Below are positions 45,001 through 60,361 of a stretch of DNA of 64,000 nucleotides, piece after piece. The DNA comes from Macrostomum hystrix. Lineage: Eukaryota; Platyhelminthes; Macrostomidae. The notes under the pieces are model-generated. The model was not told the DNA's origin. It made no database searches and was given only the letters and a program-made list of their open reading frames with translations. The stretch lies in NCBI GenBank assembly GCA_950097015.1, contig CATNEN010000027.1:186001-250000 (forward strand), read 5' to 3'. The translations under genes were made by a program, and so were the position numbers. Positions within the stretch are counted from its first letter, which is position 1, and the number at the start of each line of letters is the position of its first letter.

Positions 45001-48000
45001 GCCCGTCTCTAATAATCTCACAGTCTGTCTCTGATAATCTCACAGTCTGTCTCTGATAATCTCACAGTCTGTCTCTGATAATCTCACAGTCTGTCTCTGA
45101 TAATCTCACAGTCTGTCTCTGATAATCTCACAGTCTGTCTCTAATAATCTCACAGCCCGTCTCTAATAATCTCACCCGTCTGTCTCTGATAATCTCACAG
45201 TCTGTCTCTGATAATCTCACAGTCTGTCTCTGATAATCTCACAGTCTGTCTCTGATAATCTCACAGTCTGCCTCTGATAATCTCACAGTCTGTCTCTGAT
45301 AATCTCACAGTCTGTCTCTGATAATCTCACAGTCTGTCTCTGATAATCTCACAGTCTGTCTCTACTAATCTCACAGTCTGTTTCTGATAATCTCACAGTC
45401 TGTCTCTGATAATCTCACAGTCTGTCTCTGATAATCTCACAGTCTGTCTCTGACAATCTCACAGTCTGTCTCTAATAATCTCAGTCTGTCTTTAATAATC
45501 TCACAGTCTGTCTCTGACAATCTCAAAGTCTGTCTCAAATAATCTCACAGTCTGTCTCTAATAATCTCAGTCTGTCCTTAATAATCTCAATTTTGATCAT
45601 ATAGTCTCAAATAGCCTCTATAGTCTCAAATGTCTCACTAGACTCAAATAGTCTCACTGTCGATCATTAATAATCACACTGTCAAATTCCCATCGTCAAT
45701 TTCCTACATTCTAGGAAAGTTTCAATAGATTTAATTTTGAAAAGCTATGCTAATTTGGCCTCAAATAAAATTGGTAAATATGTTTTGTTGCGAAAAAAAA
45801 TTCCACAATGTTCTTGAAAAGACTTGGCATTAGACTGCCTGGTGGACTGCTGTGCTAGAAAAACTCGCTTGGCAGTAGATTCATTTTCGCATAGTTACAG
45901 GCGAAGGCATTTCTATATGACAATTGCGCAAGCATCGTTTGTGATTTCCTTGAACGCAGAAACAATTTCATATGCCCACGCTTTTGTTGAAACAAAATCA
46001 ACTGCGCAACTTTTGAAGCTCTTGAAAGTACTTTTGTTAGTCCGGGAATCGGGCTGCACACACACAGGGCCGTCTAGGAGACAACTCGATAGTCTCACTG
46101 TCTACTTTCACTTTTCTCATTGAAATGTCTGTCTCTAATAATCTCACAGTCTGTCTCTGATAATCTCACAGTCTGTATCTAATAATCTCACAGTCTGTCT
46201 CTGATAATCTCACAGTCTGTCTCTAATAATCTCACAGCCCGTCTCTAATAATCTCACAGTCTGTCTCTGATAATCTCTCATTGATGTTCTGCGCCCGCTC
46301 AGCTGTCCTACCCTGTTAGGGAACTGCTGACAACTTCACTGACACCCACTGCCTCTCACTGACACCACTGCCTCTCACTGACACACCCACTGCCTCTCAC
46401 TGACACACCCATTGCCTCTCACTGACACCACTGCCTCTCACTGACACACCCACAGCCCCTCACTGACACCCACAGCCTCTCACTGACACCCACTGCCTCT
46501 CACTGACACCCACAGCCTCTCACTGACACCCACAGCCTCTCACTGACACCCACAGCCTCTCACTGACACCCACTGCCTCTCACTGACACCCACAGCCTCT
46601 CACTGACACCCACTGCCTCTCACTGACACCCACAGCCTCTCACTGACACCCACAGCCTCTCACTGACACCCACAGCCTCTCACTGACACCCACTGCCTCT
46701 CACTGACACCCACAGCCTCTCACTGACACCCACTGCCTCTCACTGACACCCACAGCCTCTCACTGACACCCACAGCCTCTCACTGACACCAACTGCCTCT
46801 CACTGACACCAACTGCCTCTCACTGACACCCACAGCCTCTCACTGACACCCACTGCCTCTCACTGACACCCACTGCCTCTCACTGACACCCACTGCCTCT
46901 CACTGACACCCACTGCCTCTCACTGACACCCACTGCCTCTCACTGACACCCACTGCCTCTCACTGACACCACTGCCTCTCACTGACACCCACTGCCTCTC
47001 ACTGACACCCACTGCCTCTCACTGACACCCACTGCCCCCAGAATTCCTCTAGCATCGCATCGACAACCAGTTTAAACAGTTCGGAGAAACGCTGGCTGAA
47101 ATGGCAAACTATAAATAAATAGCGATAAGAGAGACAAAGCCGGAGGCACGAGAGGTTTCCCGGAAAAGAGCTCGCCCGGACTGAAACGGGCCGCGCTGTA
47201 GCCTGGATTCCGGACCCCAAGTCATCCCTACCTTACTCGTTTCGTAGGCCCCTTCCCGAAGCACCCCTAGCGAACCCGGAGACGCAGAATTTTTCCCATT
47301 GTCCCAGTTGCTGACCGCCCGGGCACTTCTGCTTGGCTTTCCTATCATCAGAGGACTGTAGGTGGGGTTGGCGTCACCACTGAGCAACTCGCTTATGCAG
47401 CTGATTCAGCCGGGGCTGGACCTCGATGGGGGCCAAATGTTTTTTCTTGAACTTCTGCTACAATGCAAGCTAAGCCAGTTAGCACTAAACATTAGCGATG
47501 CTGCATTATTACCTGAAACTTCATTTGCTAGCGGGCTATTCTTTGGACTGACAAAATCACATGCTACTTACTGATAGAATATTTTGATACCCAGTGTGAG
47601 ACTTCTTTGGGATAAAACGAAAAAAGAGTATGGTAAAATAAATTATCAATAGCCGAAAATAGAAATCCTCAAACAGGCAACCCAAAACTGGCAACCCAAA
47701 ACTGGCAACCCAAAACTGGCAACCCAAAACTGGCAACCCAAAGCAGGCAACCCAAAACAGGCACCCCAAAACAGGCAACCCAAAACAGGCACCCCAAAAC
47801 AGGCACCCCAAAACAGGCACCCCAAAACAGGCACCCCAAAACAGGCACCCCAAAACAGGCACCCCAAAACAGGCAACCCAAAACAGGCAACCCAAAACAG
47901 GCAACCCAAAACAGGCACCCCAAAACAGGCACCCCAAAACAGGCACCCCAAAACAGGCACCCCAAAACAGGCACCCCAAAACAGGCACCCCAAAACAGGC

Positions 48001-48877
48001 AACCCAAAACAGGCAACCCAAAACAGGCAACCAAAAACAGGCAACAAAAAACAGGCACCCCAAAACAGGCACCTCAAAACAGGCAACCCAAAATAGGCAC
48101 CTCAAAACAGGCACCTTAAAACAGGCAACCCAAAACAGGCAACCCAAAACAGGCACCTTAAAACAGGCAACCCAAAACAGGCACCCCAAAACAGGCAACC
48201 CAAAACAGGCAACCCAAAACAGGCACCTCAAAACAGGTAACCTAAAACAGGCACCTCAAAACAGGTAACCCAAAACAGGCAACCCAAAGCAGGCAACCGC
48301 CGCCCCACCCGCCCCACAGTGCGGCGCATTCAACTTCATCCTGATGCGGGGCGTGATCATCTACGATTCGTCAAGCGACAGTTTCGCCTTCAGGCAGTCG
48401 GGCAGCGGCAAGCTGCACTCCGTGCCGCTCAGCGCCCTGGCTCAGTCGCTGTCTGGGAGTCCGCTGGGCCAGCAGCTGGTTGCCGACTATCGCGAATTCC
48501 TGCTCCGCTACCATCAGGACAGCAACGGCGACCAGCTGGCCCTGACGCTCCTTCAGCTCGTGGATTTCTACAATCCGGCACGGGCGCAGCTGGAAGACAT
48601 GCAGTGCGTTGACAGCATTCAGCAGGGCTACCTGATGCTGCTGAAGAGGTACACCGATAGTGTCTGGCCGAAGCAGGTGACTCGTGGAGTGTTTTTTAAA
48701 CTGCTGCACCGACTGACTGAATTGGACAGCCTGGCAACGAGATTCAGCAGCCTATGCAACACCGTGGGATTTCGCTACGAAGAATTGAATCCATTGCTGA
48801 CTGCTCTGTTCCAGCGACAGAAGTGCAACTGCTGCCAGTGTTGTCAGGGCGACACCATTAACAAACCAGAAGGTTGA
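41846..48877 (+). CDS. Nuclear receptor, NR1J/HR96-like, four exons
   Basis: Exons 41846-42157, 42238-42355, 43137-43606 and 48320-48877 join in phase to 485 aa. It is a ligand-type transcription factor. The N-terminus is short, with about 17 glutamines just before the DNA-binding domain. Zinc finger 1 is [18 protein letters not shown] with P-box [12 protein letters not shown], the ESCKA type of HR96/DAF-12/NHR-8. Finger 2 is CNFDSSC...[18 protein letters not shown]-rich hinge follows. The ligand-binding domain has the helix 3 block [20 protein letters not shown] in exon 3 and helices 4-5 as [13 protein letters not shown] in exon 4. The end [10 protein letters not shown] fits AF-2 but lacks the usual acidic residue and is followed by CNCCQCC. 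DAF-12/HR96 receptors bind sterol-like or xenobiotic ligands; the ligand here is unknown. An acceptor lies two bases before the ATG. Introns 2 and 3 are mostly minisatellite. Confidence 0.88.
42440..43112. repeat. 23-bp minisatellite in nuclear receptor intron 2
   Basis: About 29 copies of a 23-bp unit containing agctagattatcaatggtca then taga/tagg. Each unit holds a ggtca motif. Later copies include inverted-sense variants (gaccata). Confidence 0.95.
43630..45600. repeat. 22-bp minisatellite in nuclear receptor intron 3 (main block)
   Basis: About 89 copies of a 22-bp unit, tctgtctctgataatctcac plus ag, with taata, cccgt and tgaca variants. It fills most of the first part of intron 3. Confidence 0.96.
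45601..46121. other. Unique island within intron 3
   Basis: About 500 bp of non-repeat sequence inserted between two parts of the 22-bp array, with decayed array fragments at its left edge (tagtctcaaatag). It may be an insertion that split the array; no terminal repeats are obvious. Confidence 0.45.
46122..46280. repeat. 22-bp minisatellite, second block
   Basis: About seven further copies of the same 22-bp unit as 43630-45600, resuming after the unique island. Confidence 0.93.
46335..47040. repeat. 20-bp minisatellite in intron 3
   Basis: About 35 copies of ctcactgacacccacagcct with an actgcct variant. The reverse complement of this unit makes up the array at 48985-49470. Confidence 0.95.
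47041..47670. other. Unique part of nuclear receptor intron 3
   Basis: Mostly single-copy sequence. A stretch right after the array (acceptor-like cactgcccccag, ending 47040) stays open in phase 0 for 26 codons ([14 protein letters not shown]..., stop near 47120), so a short alternative terminal exon is conceivable but unproven. Confidence 0.35.
47671..48299. repeat. 14-bp minisatellite directly before exon 4
   Basis: About 45 copies of aaaacaggcacccc / aaaacaggcaaccc. It ends at the polypyrimidine tract of the exon 4 acceptor (gccccacccgccccacag), so repeat units form or abut the splice signal. Confidence 0.95.
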
Positions 48878-48984
48878 GGCCTACCGTTGAACACGAAACT
48901 TGCTAGAAAAAGCACCTTGCTTTATTTTTACCGTTCGTTCGCTTTACATGCAGTCTAAGCTGATATGGCAACCGTTAGCGTTTG

Positions 48985-49470
48985 GAGGCAGTGCGTGTCA
49001 GTGAGAGGCTGTAGGTGTTAGTGAGAGGCAGTGGGTGTCAGTGAGAGGCTGTGGGTGTCAGTGAGAGGCTGTGGGTGTCAGTGAGAGGCTGTGGGTGTCA
49101 GTGAGAGGCTGTGGGTGTCAGTGAGAGGCAACGGGTGTGTCAGTGAGAGGCAGTGGGTGTCAGTGAGAGGCAGTGGGTGTCAGTGAGAGGCAGTGGGTGT
49201 CATTGAGAGGCAATGGGTGTGTCAGTGAGAGGCTGTGGGTGTCAGCGAGAGGCTGTGGGTGTCAGTGAGAGCTGTGGGTGTCAGTGAGAGGCTGTGGGTG
49301 TCAGTGAGAGGCTGTGGGTGTCAGTGAGAGGCTGTGGGTGTCAGTGAGAGGCTGTGGGTGTCAGTGAGAGGCTGTGGGTGTCAGTGAGAGGCTGTGGGTG
49401 TCAGTGAGAGGCTGTGGGTGTCAGTGAGAGGCTGTGGGTGTCAGTGAGAGGCTGTGGGTGTCAGTGAGAG
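48985..49470. repeat. 20-bp minisatellite, inverted relative to 46335-47040
   Basis: About 24 copies of gtgagaggctgtgggtgtca, the exact reverse complement of the 20-bp unit in intron 3. It lies about 110 bp after the receptor stop codon. Confidence 0.95.
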
Positions 49471-50426
49471 TGAGTACCTTTGTCGTTCACTGAGTTAAGC
49501 AATGATCGCGCCATAAAAGTAAATTATTTTGTGAATAATGTTTTGTGAACGCATGCCGATATGCAGTTCAAGAATTGTCAATTTGGTTAAAATGTTTATC
49601 AGACTCTGGCTCAGTCGAAATCGCGGCCAGTACAACTCAGGTGTTGGACGCGCTGCAAAATGTAATGTCGTTACAAAAAATTCGATACTTTATTATGCTG
49701 CACAACAATATCCATCCAATATCCATCCCAAATATGTATTCAGTTAATCAAAGTCGGTTGACTTGTCGCTGTTCTTTGCATTAACTTGTCAATGCATTGT
49801 GCATCTACATTTTCGATTGAAGATTGCTAGTTAGTCCGTTAAATTTTGTGTCATTTTTCATATTTAACGCATATAATTTCCTAACTGAATTTTCCAGTTT
49901 TGTTTTTTATATTTATTAACGATCACAGTGGATGACGCATCAGGGCACCAACCTCATGTACCGTTCATCAGTACATTTCCTTATTGAGTGCATATATTTT
50001 CTAGAATTTTTCCTGATATCCTGATTATTTTGAGCTAACAAAATGTTTTTTCTGAGTACAACAATTACAGTGCACTTGCATTAAGCGTGATTTTTTAAAT
50101 ATCTAGCTTTTTCAAGAAATTCGAGGCCGATGAAGACAAAATCTCATGAAGTTTTGATCATTAAAATCTTTTTAAACTTTTAAATGAATGTCTTTTTCGG
50201 CTAGCAGAGTTCAAATGGCAGTTTTTTTACTTTATCTTAGAAACCTTGATACTCGCTTTGCGAGATTTCGAACAGTTGCACTTTTAGAAAAGAATCAACA
50301 CTTTTGATTATAAAAATTTACCGTTTCGTGTCTAAATAAATTTCTATGCTTCTAAATCGGCTTGTTTGACCAGCATAAATCCGCTTAAGTGTACCTCGCC
50401 TAAATCACCTCGTTATCTCTCCATCC
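49471..50426. other. AT-rich spacer
   Basis: Single-copy, AT-rich. A 79-codon open stretch at 49545-49784 does not resemble a known protein and lacks splice or start context. No feature is supported. Confidence 0.5.
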
Positions 50427-51590
50427 CAGCAGGTCATTGGGTAGGGTCTACACACCCATCAGGTCATTGGGTAGGGTCTACACACCCATCAGGTCATTGG
50501 GTAGGGTCTACACACCCATCAGGTCATTGGGTAGGGCCTACACACCCATCAGGTCATTGGGTAGGGCCTACACACCCATCAGGTCATTGGGTAGGGTCTA
50601 CACACCCATCTGGTCATTGGGTAGGGTCTACACACCCATCAGGTCATTGGGTAGGGTCTACACACCCATCAGGTCATTGGGTAGGGCCTACACACCCATC
50701 GGGTCATTGGGTAGGGCCTACACACCCATCAGGTCATTGGGTAGGGTCTACACACCCATCAGGTCATTGGGTAGGGTCTACACACCCATCAGGTCATTGG
50801 GTAGGGTCTACACACCCATCAGGTCATTGGGTAGGGCCTACACACCCATCAGGTCATTGGGTAGGGCCTACACACCCATAAGGTCATTGGGTAGGGCCTA
50901 CACACCCATCAGGTCATTGGGTAGGGTCTACACACACATCAGGTCATTGGGTAGGGTCTACACACACATCAGGTCATTGGTAGGGCCTACACACCCATCA
51001 GGTCATTGGGTAGGGTCTACACACACATCAGGTCATTGGGTAGGGTCTACACACCCATCAGGTCATTGGGTAGGGTCTACACACCCATCAGGTCATTGGG
51101 TAGGGTCTACACACCCATCAGGTCATTGGGTAGGGCCTACACACCCATCAGGTCATTGGGTAGGGCCTACACACCCATCAGGTCATTGGGTAGGGCCTAC
51201 ACACCCATCAGGTCATTGGGTAGGGCCTACACACCCATCAGGTCATTGGGTAGGGCCTACACACCCATCAGGTCATTGGGTAGGGTCTACACACCCATCA
51301 GGTCATTGGGTAGGGTCTACACACCCAGCAGGTCATTGGGTAGGGTCTACACACCCATCAGGTCATTGGGTAGGGTCTACACACCCATCAGGTCATTGGG
51401 TAGGGTCTACACACCCATCAGGTCATTGGGTAGGGTCTACACACCCATCAGGTCATTGGGTAGGGTCTACACACCCATCAGGTCATTGGGTAGGGCCTAC
51501 ACACCCATCAGGTCATTGGGTAGGGTCTACACACCCATCAGGTCATTGGGTAGGGTCTACACACCCATCAGGTCATTGGGTAGGGCCTTG
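50427..51590. repeat. 30-bp satellite, about 39 copies
   Basis: Highly uniform 30-bp unit: aggtcattgggtagggtcta then cacacccatc, with a t/c switch (gggtct / gggcct) forming blocks. One unit lacks a g near 50980, which shifts the frame. Because 30 is a multiple of three, ORFs up to 384 codons appear; they are artefacts. Confidence 0.97.
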
Positions 51591-51879
51591 AGTTTCACGT
51601 TTAATAAGATTTAAAAGTAAATATATTCTTGGCGATGGTATTAAGTGCAACAAAACCTTCAACTTAAAAAGGTAATTATTTTAATTTTTTAGATATTAGA
51701 TGTTTAACATTTTCATGAGCACATGATACAATCTGCAAATTAAAGTAAAACAAAAGTTTTTACTAGGCACCGCTGGATGAGATATCTGTGCGAATCGGAG
51801 AATCTGAATAGATAGCAATCGCCATAACAACAAAGACTAAATATTCGTGCATAGGTAAAATCTGTATATAGCAGCCTAA

Positions 51880-52200
51880 ACGATGGGGAATCCTGAAACG
51901 ATGATGAACCCCCAAATGATAAGGAATCCCCAAATGATTGGGAATCCCGAAGCGAAGGGGAATCCCCAATTGGTGGGGCGTCCCGAAACGATGGGGAATC
52001 CCGAAAAGATGGGGAGTCCCGAAACGATGGGGAATCCTGAAAAGATGGGAATCCCGAACGGTTGGAAATCCTGAAAAGATGGGGAGTCCCGAAACGATGG
52101 GGAATCCTGAAAAGATGGGAATCCCGAAACGATGGGGAATCCCGAAATAAAGTGGAATTCCGAAAAAAATTTGAAATTCCGAAATGATGGGTAAATCTGA
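51880..52200. repeat. Degenerate 17-20 bp repeat
   Basis: About 17 loose copies of gggaatcccgaaacgatg. It lies downstream of the UGP2 stop (minus-strand gene). Confidence 0.85.
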
Positions 52201-52518
52201 ATTTTTTGGAATTATCATGGACAATTTTAAAACAGTCGTTCAATGAGTATTTAGCTATTGAAATCGTGAAGAAGCTAAAAGTTATGTTTAAAATTGTACG
52301 AGTAGAAAGATAAAAAACAAATCCATTGTAAAAGCATCGATCAGCTCGATAGATTGGGCATAAAAGGGTAGACGCGGTAAAATATTACCAAATATTGTGT
52401 TTTTAAGTAAAACACTTCTAGTGACTTTAGATAGCATAGAAGAGCCTTTGAACAAAAGAACAGACGAATACCCACAGACACAGAACAAAGACCAATATAC
52501 AACAATTGGCAGCAGCTG
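52201..52518. other. 3' flank of UGP2
   Basis: Single-copy, AT-rich sequence between the degenerate repeat and the UGP2 stop codon. It is the likely 3' UTR of the minus-strand gene. Confidence 0.5.
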
Positions 52519-57559
<5,041 letters not shown>

Positions 57560-59584
57560 TAAATACAATTAGTTCATTTTTACAATCCAGACAATAAAAC
57601 AGCACATAAAATTCATCTCATAGTTTATAATACGCTAATTTTTATGAATAGAATCAGCTAGTAAACGACAAGTTAATTTACTCCTTAAGAATTACTTCTA
57701 AAAAATTATCTTTGTGTTAGACATTCATAAATACAATCTAAAAGACTTTCAAAGAACATTTAAAAAACATTATTGCTTCTTTGAACAGAAAAATACTTAC
57801 ACGGTAGTATAGATATTGTATGTGGTAGGCATGTAATATATCTTTCAATAATATACATTAAATTTATTTATAATCGATTCCTGTCTCTTTTTTAAATTTC
57901 GATTTAAATTATAAACAGAAAAAATTATTTTGTTTCTTAAAAAATCATTTGAAGTCAACAAAAAATATAAAAGCTTGCGATACAGGAAATATACAAAAAT
58001 ACAAAAAATAAAGAACTACAATAATATTATTTCATAAGACTAAACTAACGACGCTAAAATTGGATATATATATACTTTTTATGTTTATCAGGATAATATA
58101 CAACACGTATGACTTGTTCACTTCTTTATTTTTATAGTATACAACAATTTATCTATTTCCTGCTGTAAAAAAAGATTAAAAAACGTTTTTTATTCCAAAT
58201 TCCCCTTTTTAAGAAAAACTTATTTTAATGTCTAGTCTAGGTAATGAATTAACGAATGCGTTAACGCTGATTTTAAATTTCTCTATTTCGTATTATCACC
58301 TATTACTCATTTTTCGTTTTTAACGACACACTGCAAACAAAATAATAAAAGGCTTTTAAATATTTTTATAAGATGCGTGAACGCATGCATTGAAATGAGA
58401 TAGCTGCACGATTTTTCATCATTCGGGGCATGCTTTCATTTTCAAATGCCAATCCTTTTATTTTTGTTCATCTCGTTTCGAACAGATAATATACAGAATG
58501 GTGCTCAAATAATTATTCCCTTCATTGATTTGAACAAATGCAAATGAAAGTAATTTATAGAAATACATCGTAAGGAGCAGGATTTTTCATTATTTTGTTA
58601 GCTAAACGAAATTTACAAATAAAGTTTTGTAACTTCTTTTATGAAACTGCTTTACACGTTGTTGAAGTAGGCACAACGTTTCGACTTCGTGATCTTTAGT
58701 GGAGGCAAATATTTAATTTCCGTGTTTAATTAATAACGATAAGTTTATTTCAAAATACAATGTTTGATAAAAACAAATGCGAAAGCGAAGCACGTGGCCA
58801 GCACACATGCCCATTTAATTATCTACTTTGTCTAATCTACAAAGGGCCAATATATTTCACTTTATTGGGCTTTGTCACGCAAGCAGGTATCTCAATTTCA
58901 TGCCGCATCGGTTTGGAAGTTTATTTGGAACTATGAATCAGCTAGTAACGCTTGCCAAAGCTGCGACAGTGCATACCGACCATTTTATTATTTATACGAT
59001 GGTTCTATCGATTGTTATAAATTTATGCGGGTCTCGGAGTTTCCTACTACGGCAGCTATAATCCCGGAAAATGATCAGTTGAACATCTTTATGTGCATAC
59101 GCCGTTATCAATTATGCACAGAGCACTGATGCCCAGTCTATAGCTCTATTTGAGCAGACAGAACTGAGTGTTCATTGTTTATGGGTGCCAAACCAAGCTA
59201 GTCCTTCTTGACTCGCAGTGTTGGCCTGCACTTTTAAGCAATAACCATCTTGGCATCTGACATTGCAGTGGACCATCTAAAGGTAGTTAAAGTATTTAAC
59301 AGGTTGATCAGGTAGACATCACGAAGTCATTCGGTATTCGTCAAAAGTTTCAACAAAGTTTCGACAGTACACGGCTGTCTGTAATTTAACTACCCAATAT
59401 CCAGAGTTTTCACTTTTCTGCAGTTTCGGAAAACGCTGAACAGAATTTTTGCTATTTCGTTTGATTCAATTTTGCTTTACAGCTCTGCATTATGCATGAG
59501 CTTTTCTACTAGGCGTCTGAGAATTGAGAACTTCACTCATCCGGGACCGCTTGCGTGGCTGAGATAAGAGGGGCCTGCATTTGA

Positions 59585-59585
<1 letters not shown>
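57560..59585. other. AT-rich region upstream of UGP2
   Basis: 2 kb of strongly AT-rich sequence; the promoter of UGP2 should lie at its left end. No TATA can be assigned among the many AT runs and no gene is seen. Confidence 0.5.

Positions 59586-59631
<46 letters not shown>
59586..59631. repeat. (CA)n dinucleotide repeat
   Basis: About 23 uninterrupted CA units. Confidence 0.96.
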
Positions 59632-59633
<2 letters not shown>

Positions 59634-59896
59634 GGGATTCGTTTCGAGTGTGAACTCGGACACACTTGGACGATTTTTTTTGTTGTTTTTGTGTGTCTCC
59701 TCCTGTCTCGTCCGCCGTCACTGTGAACTGGTGGGTCCCTACTATAGCTATCAGACTGCAGGGAGTAGATCTTTCACTACTCAAGATTTCTAATGAAATG
59801 TTGCCCGGGAAATCGACACAGAGAGTGGCAGTCTCATCTCTGTAGCAATCGCCCATGCAGTTCCCCCTCAACCCCTTTGACCATTTCCCAGCTAAA

Positions 59897-59932
59897 ATGG
59901 GAATCGATGTGGACTATTTGAGATCCCAATTG
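59897..59932 (+). CDS. Possible tiny first exon (MGIDVDYLRSQL)
   Basis: An acceptor-like catttcccag ends five bases before an ATG in good context (taaaatggg). After 12 codons a strong donor follows (caattg|gtgagt). It could be an alternative first exon of the M13 gene: joining it to ccgag just before 60343 would be in frame with the ATG at 60362. No polypyrimidine tract supports that acceptor. Confidence 0.25.
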
Positions 59933-60053
59933 GTGAGTTAGTTATCAGTCTCAGTTCTCAGGTTGCGGTGGCTTATCCAATGTACGGTGATGAATTAAAT
60001 TGGACACGATGTGAAACTAGGCATTCTTCCCAAAGAGCCAAAAAAGGGATTAT

Positions 60054-60281
60054 TTAAGGCACTAGCGGTATGCATATTTCATCGGCCAGTGCTGTGTATT
60101 CGGTGAAGAGGATATTGCTCCGCAAAAGAATAATCAATCTGTACATGTCTTTCGGTGTCTCTTGAAACCTTTTTTCCCAATTAGCCAGATAGAGGATTTG
60201 GGACTTTGGCATGCTGGGGATTTCGGCAATCCAGCCAATCACGTTGCATCCCGTTGGCACCAATCGAGTGGCTCTGAGAAT
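60054..60281 (-). CDS. Possible last exon of an antisense gene
   Basis: On the minus strand a strong acceptor (attcacttctttcag) is followed by 76 codons ending in TAA at 60054: ILRATRLVPTGCNVIGWIAE, then KSQILYLANWEKRFQETPKD and NILFTEYTALADEI. Composition looks protein-like and is not repeat-derived. No family is recognised and no partner exon was found upstream, where the M13 gene occupies the other strand. It may be a relic. Confidence 0.3.
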   Translation of the reverse strand: MLRATRLVPTGCNVIGWIAEIPSMPKSQILYLANWEKRFQETPKDMYRLIILLRSNILFTEYTALADEICIPLVP

Positions 60282-60361
60282 CTGAAAGAAGTGAATAGAA
60301 AGGGGGAGACAGCATCCGGGTAGCAACCAGGGATTCATCCGAGCTCGGCAGCTGCTCAACC

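Noticed and set aside
45824-46123. 99-codon ORF inside the unique island of intron 3
   Set aside because: Low-quality start and no domain; the region is intronic.
47557-48231. 224-codon cysteine/phenylalanine-rich ORF on the minus strand
   Set aside because: Translation of the 14-bp repeat; antisense to the nuclear receptor intron.
49545-49784. 79-codon plus-strand ORF
   Set aside because: No ATG at its start, no splice logic and no recognisable domain in AT-rich sequence.
50366-51614. ORFs up to 384 codons (30-bp array)
   Set aside because: The unit is a multiple of three, all frames are periodic, and a single-base loss merely switches frame. No start context or flanking coding sequence.
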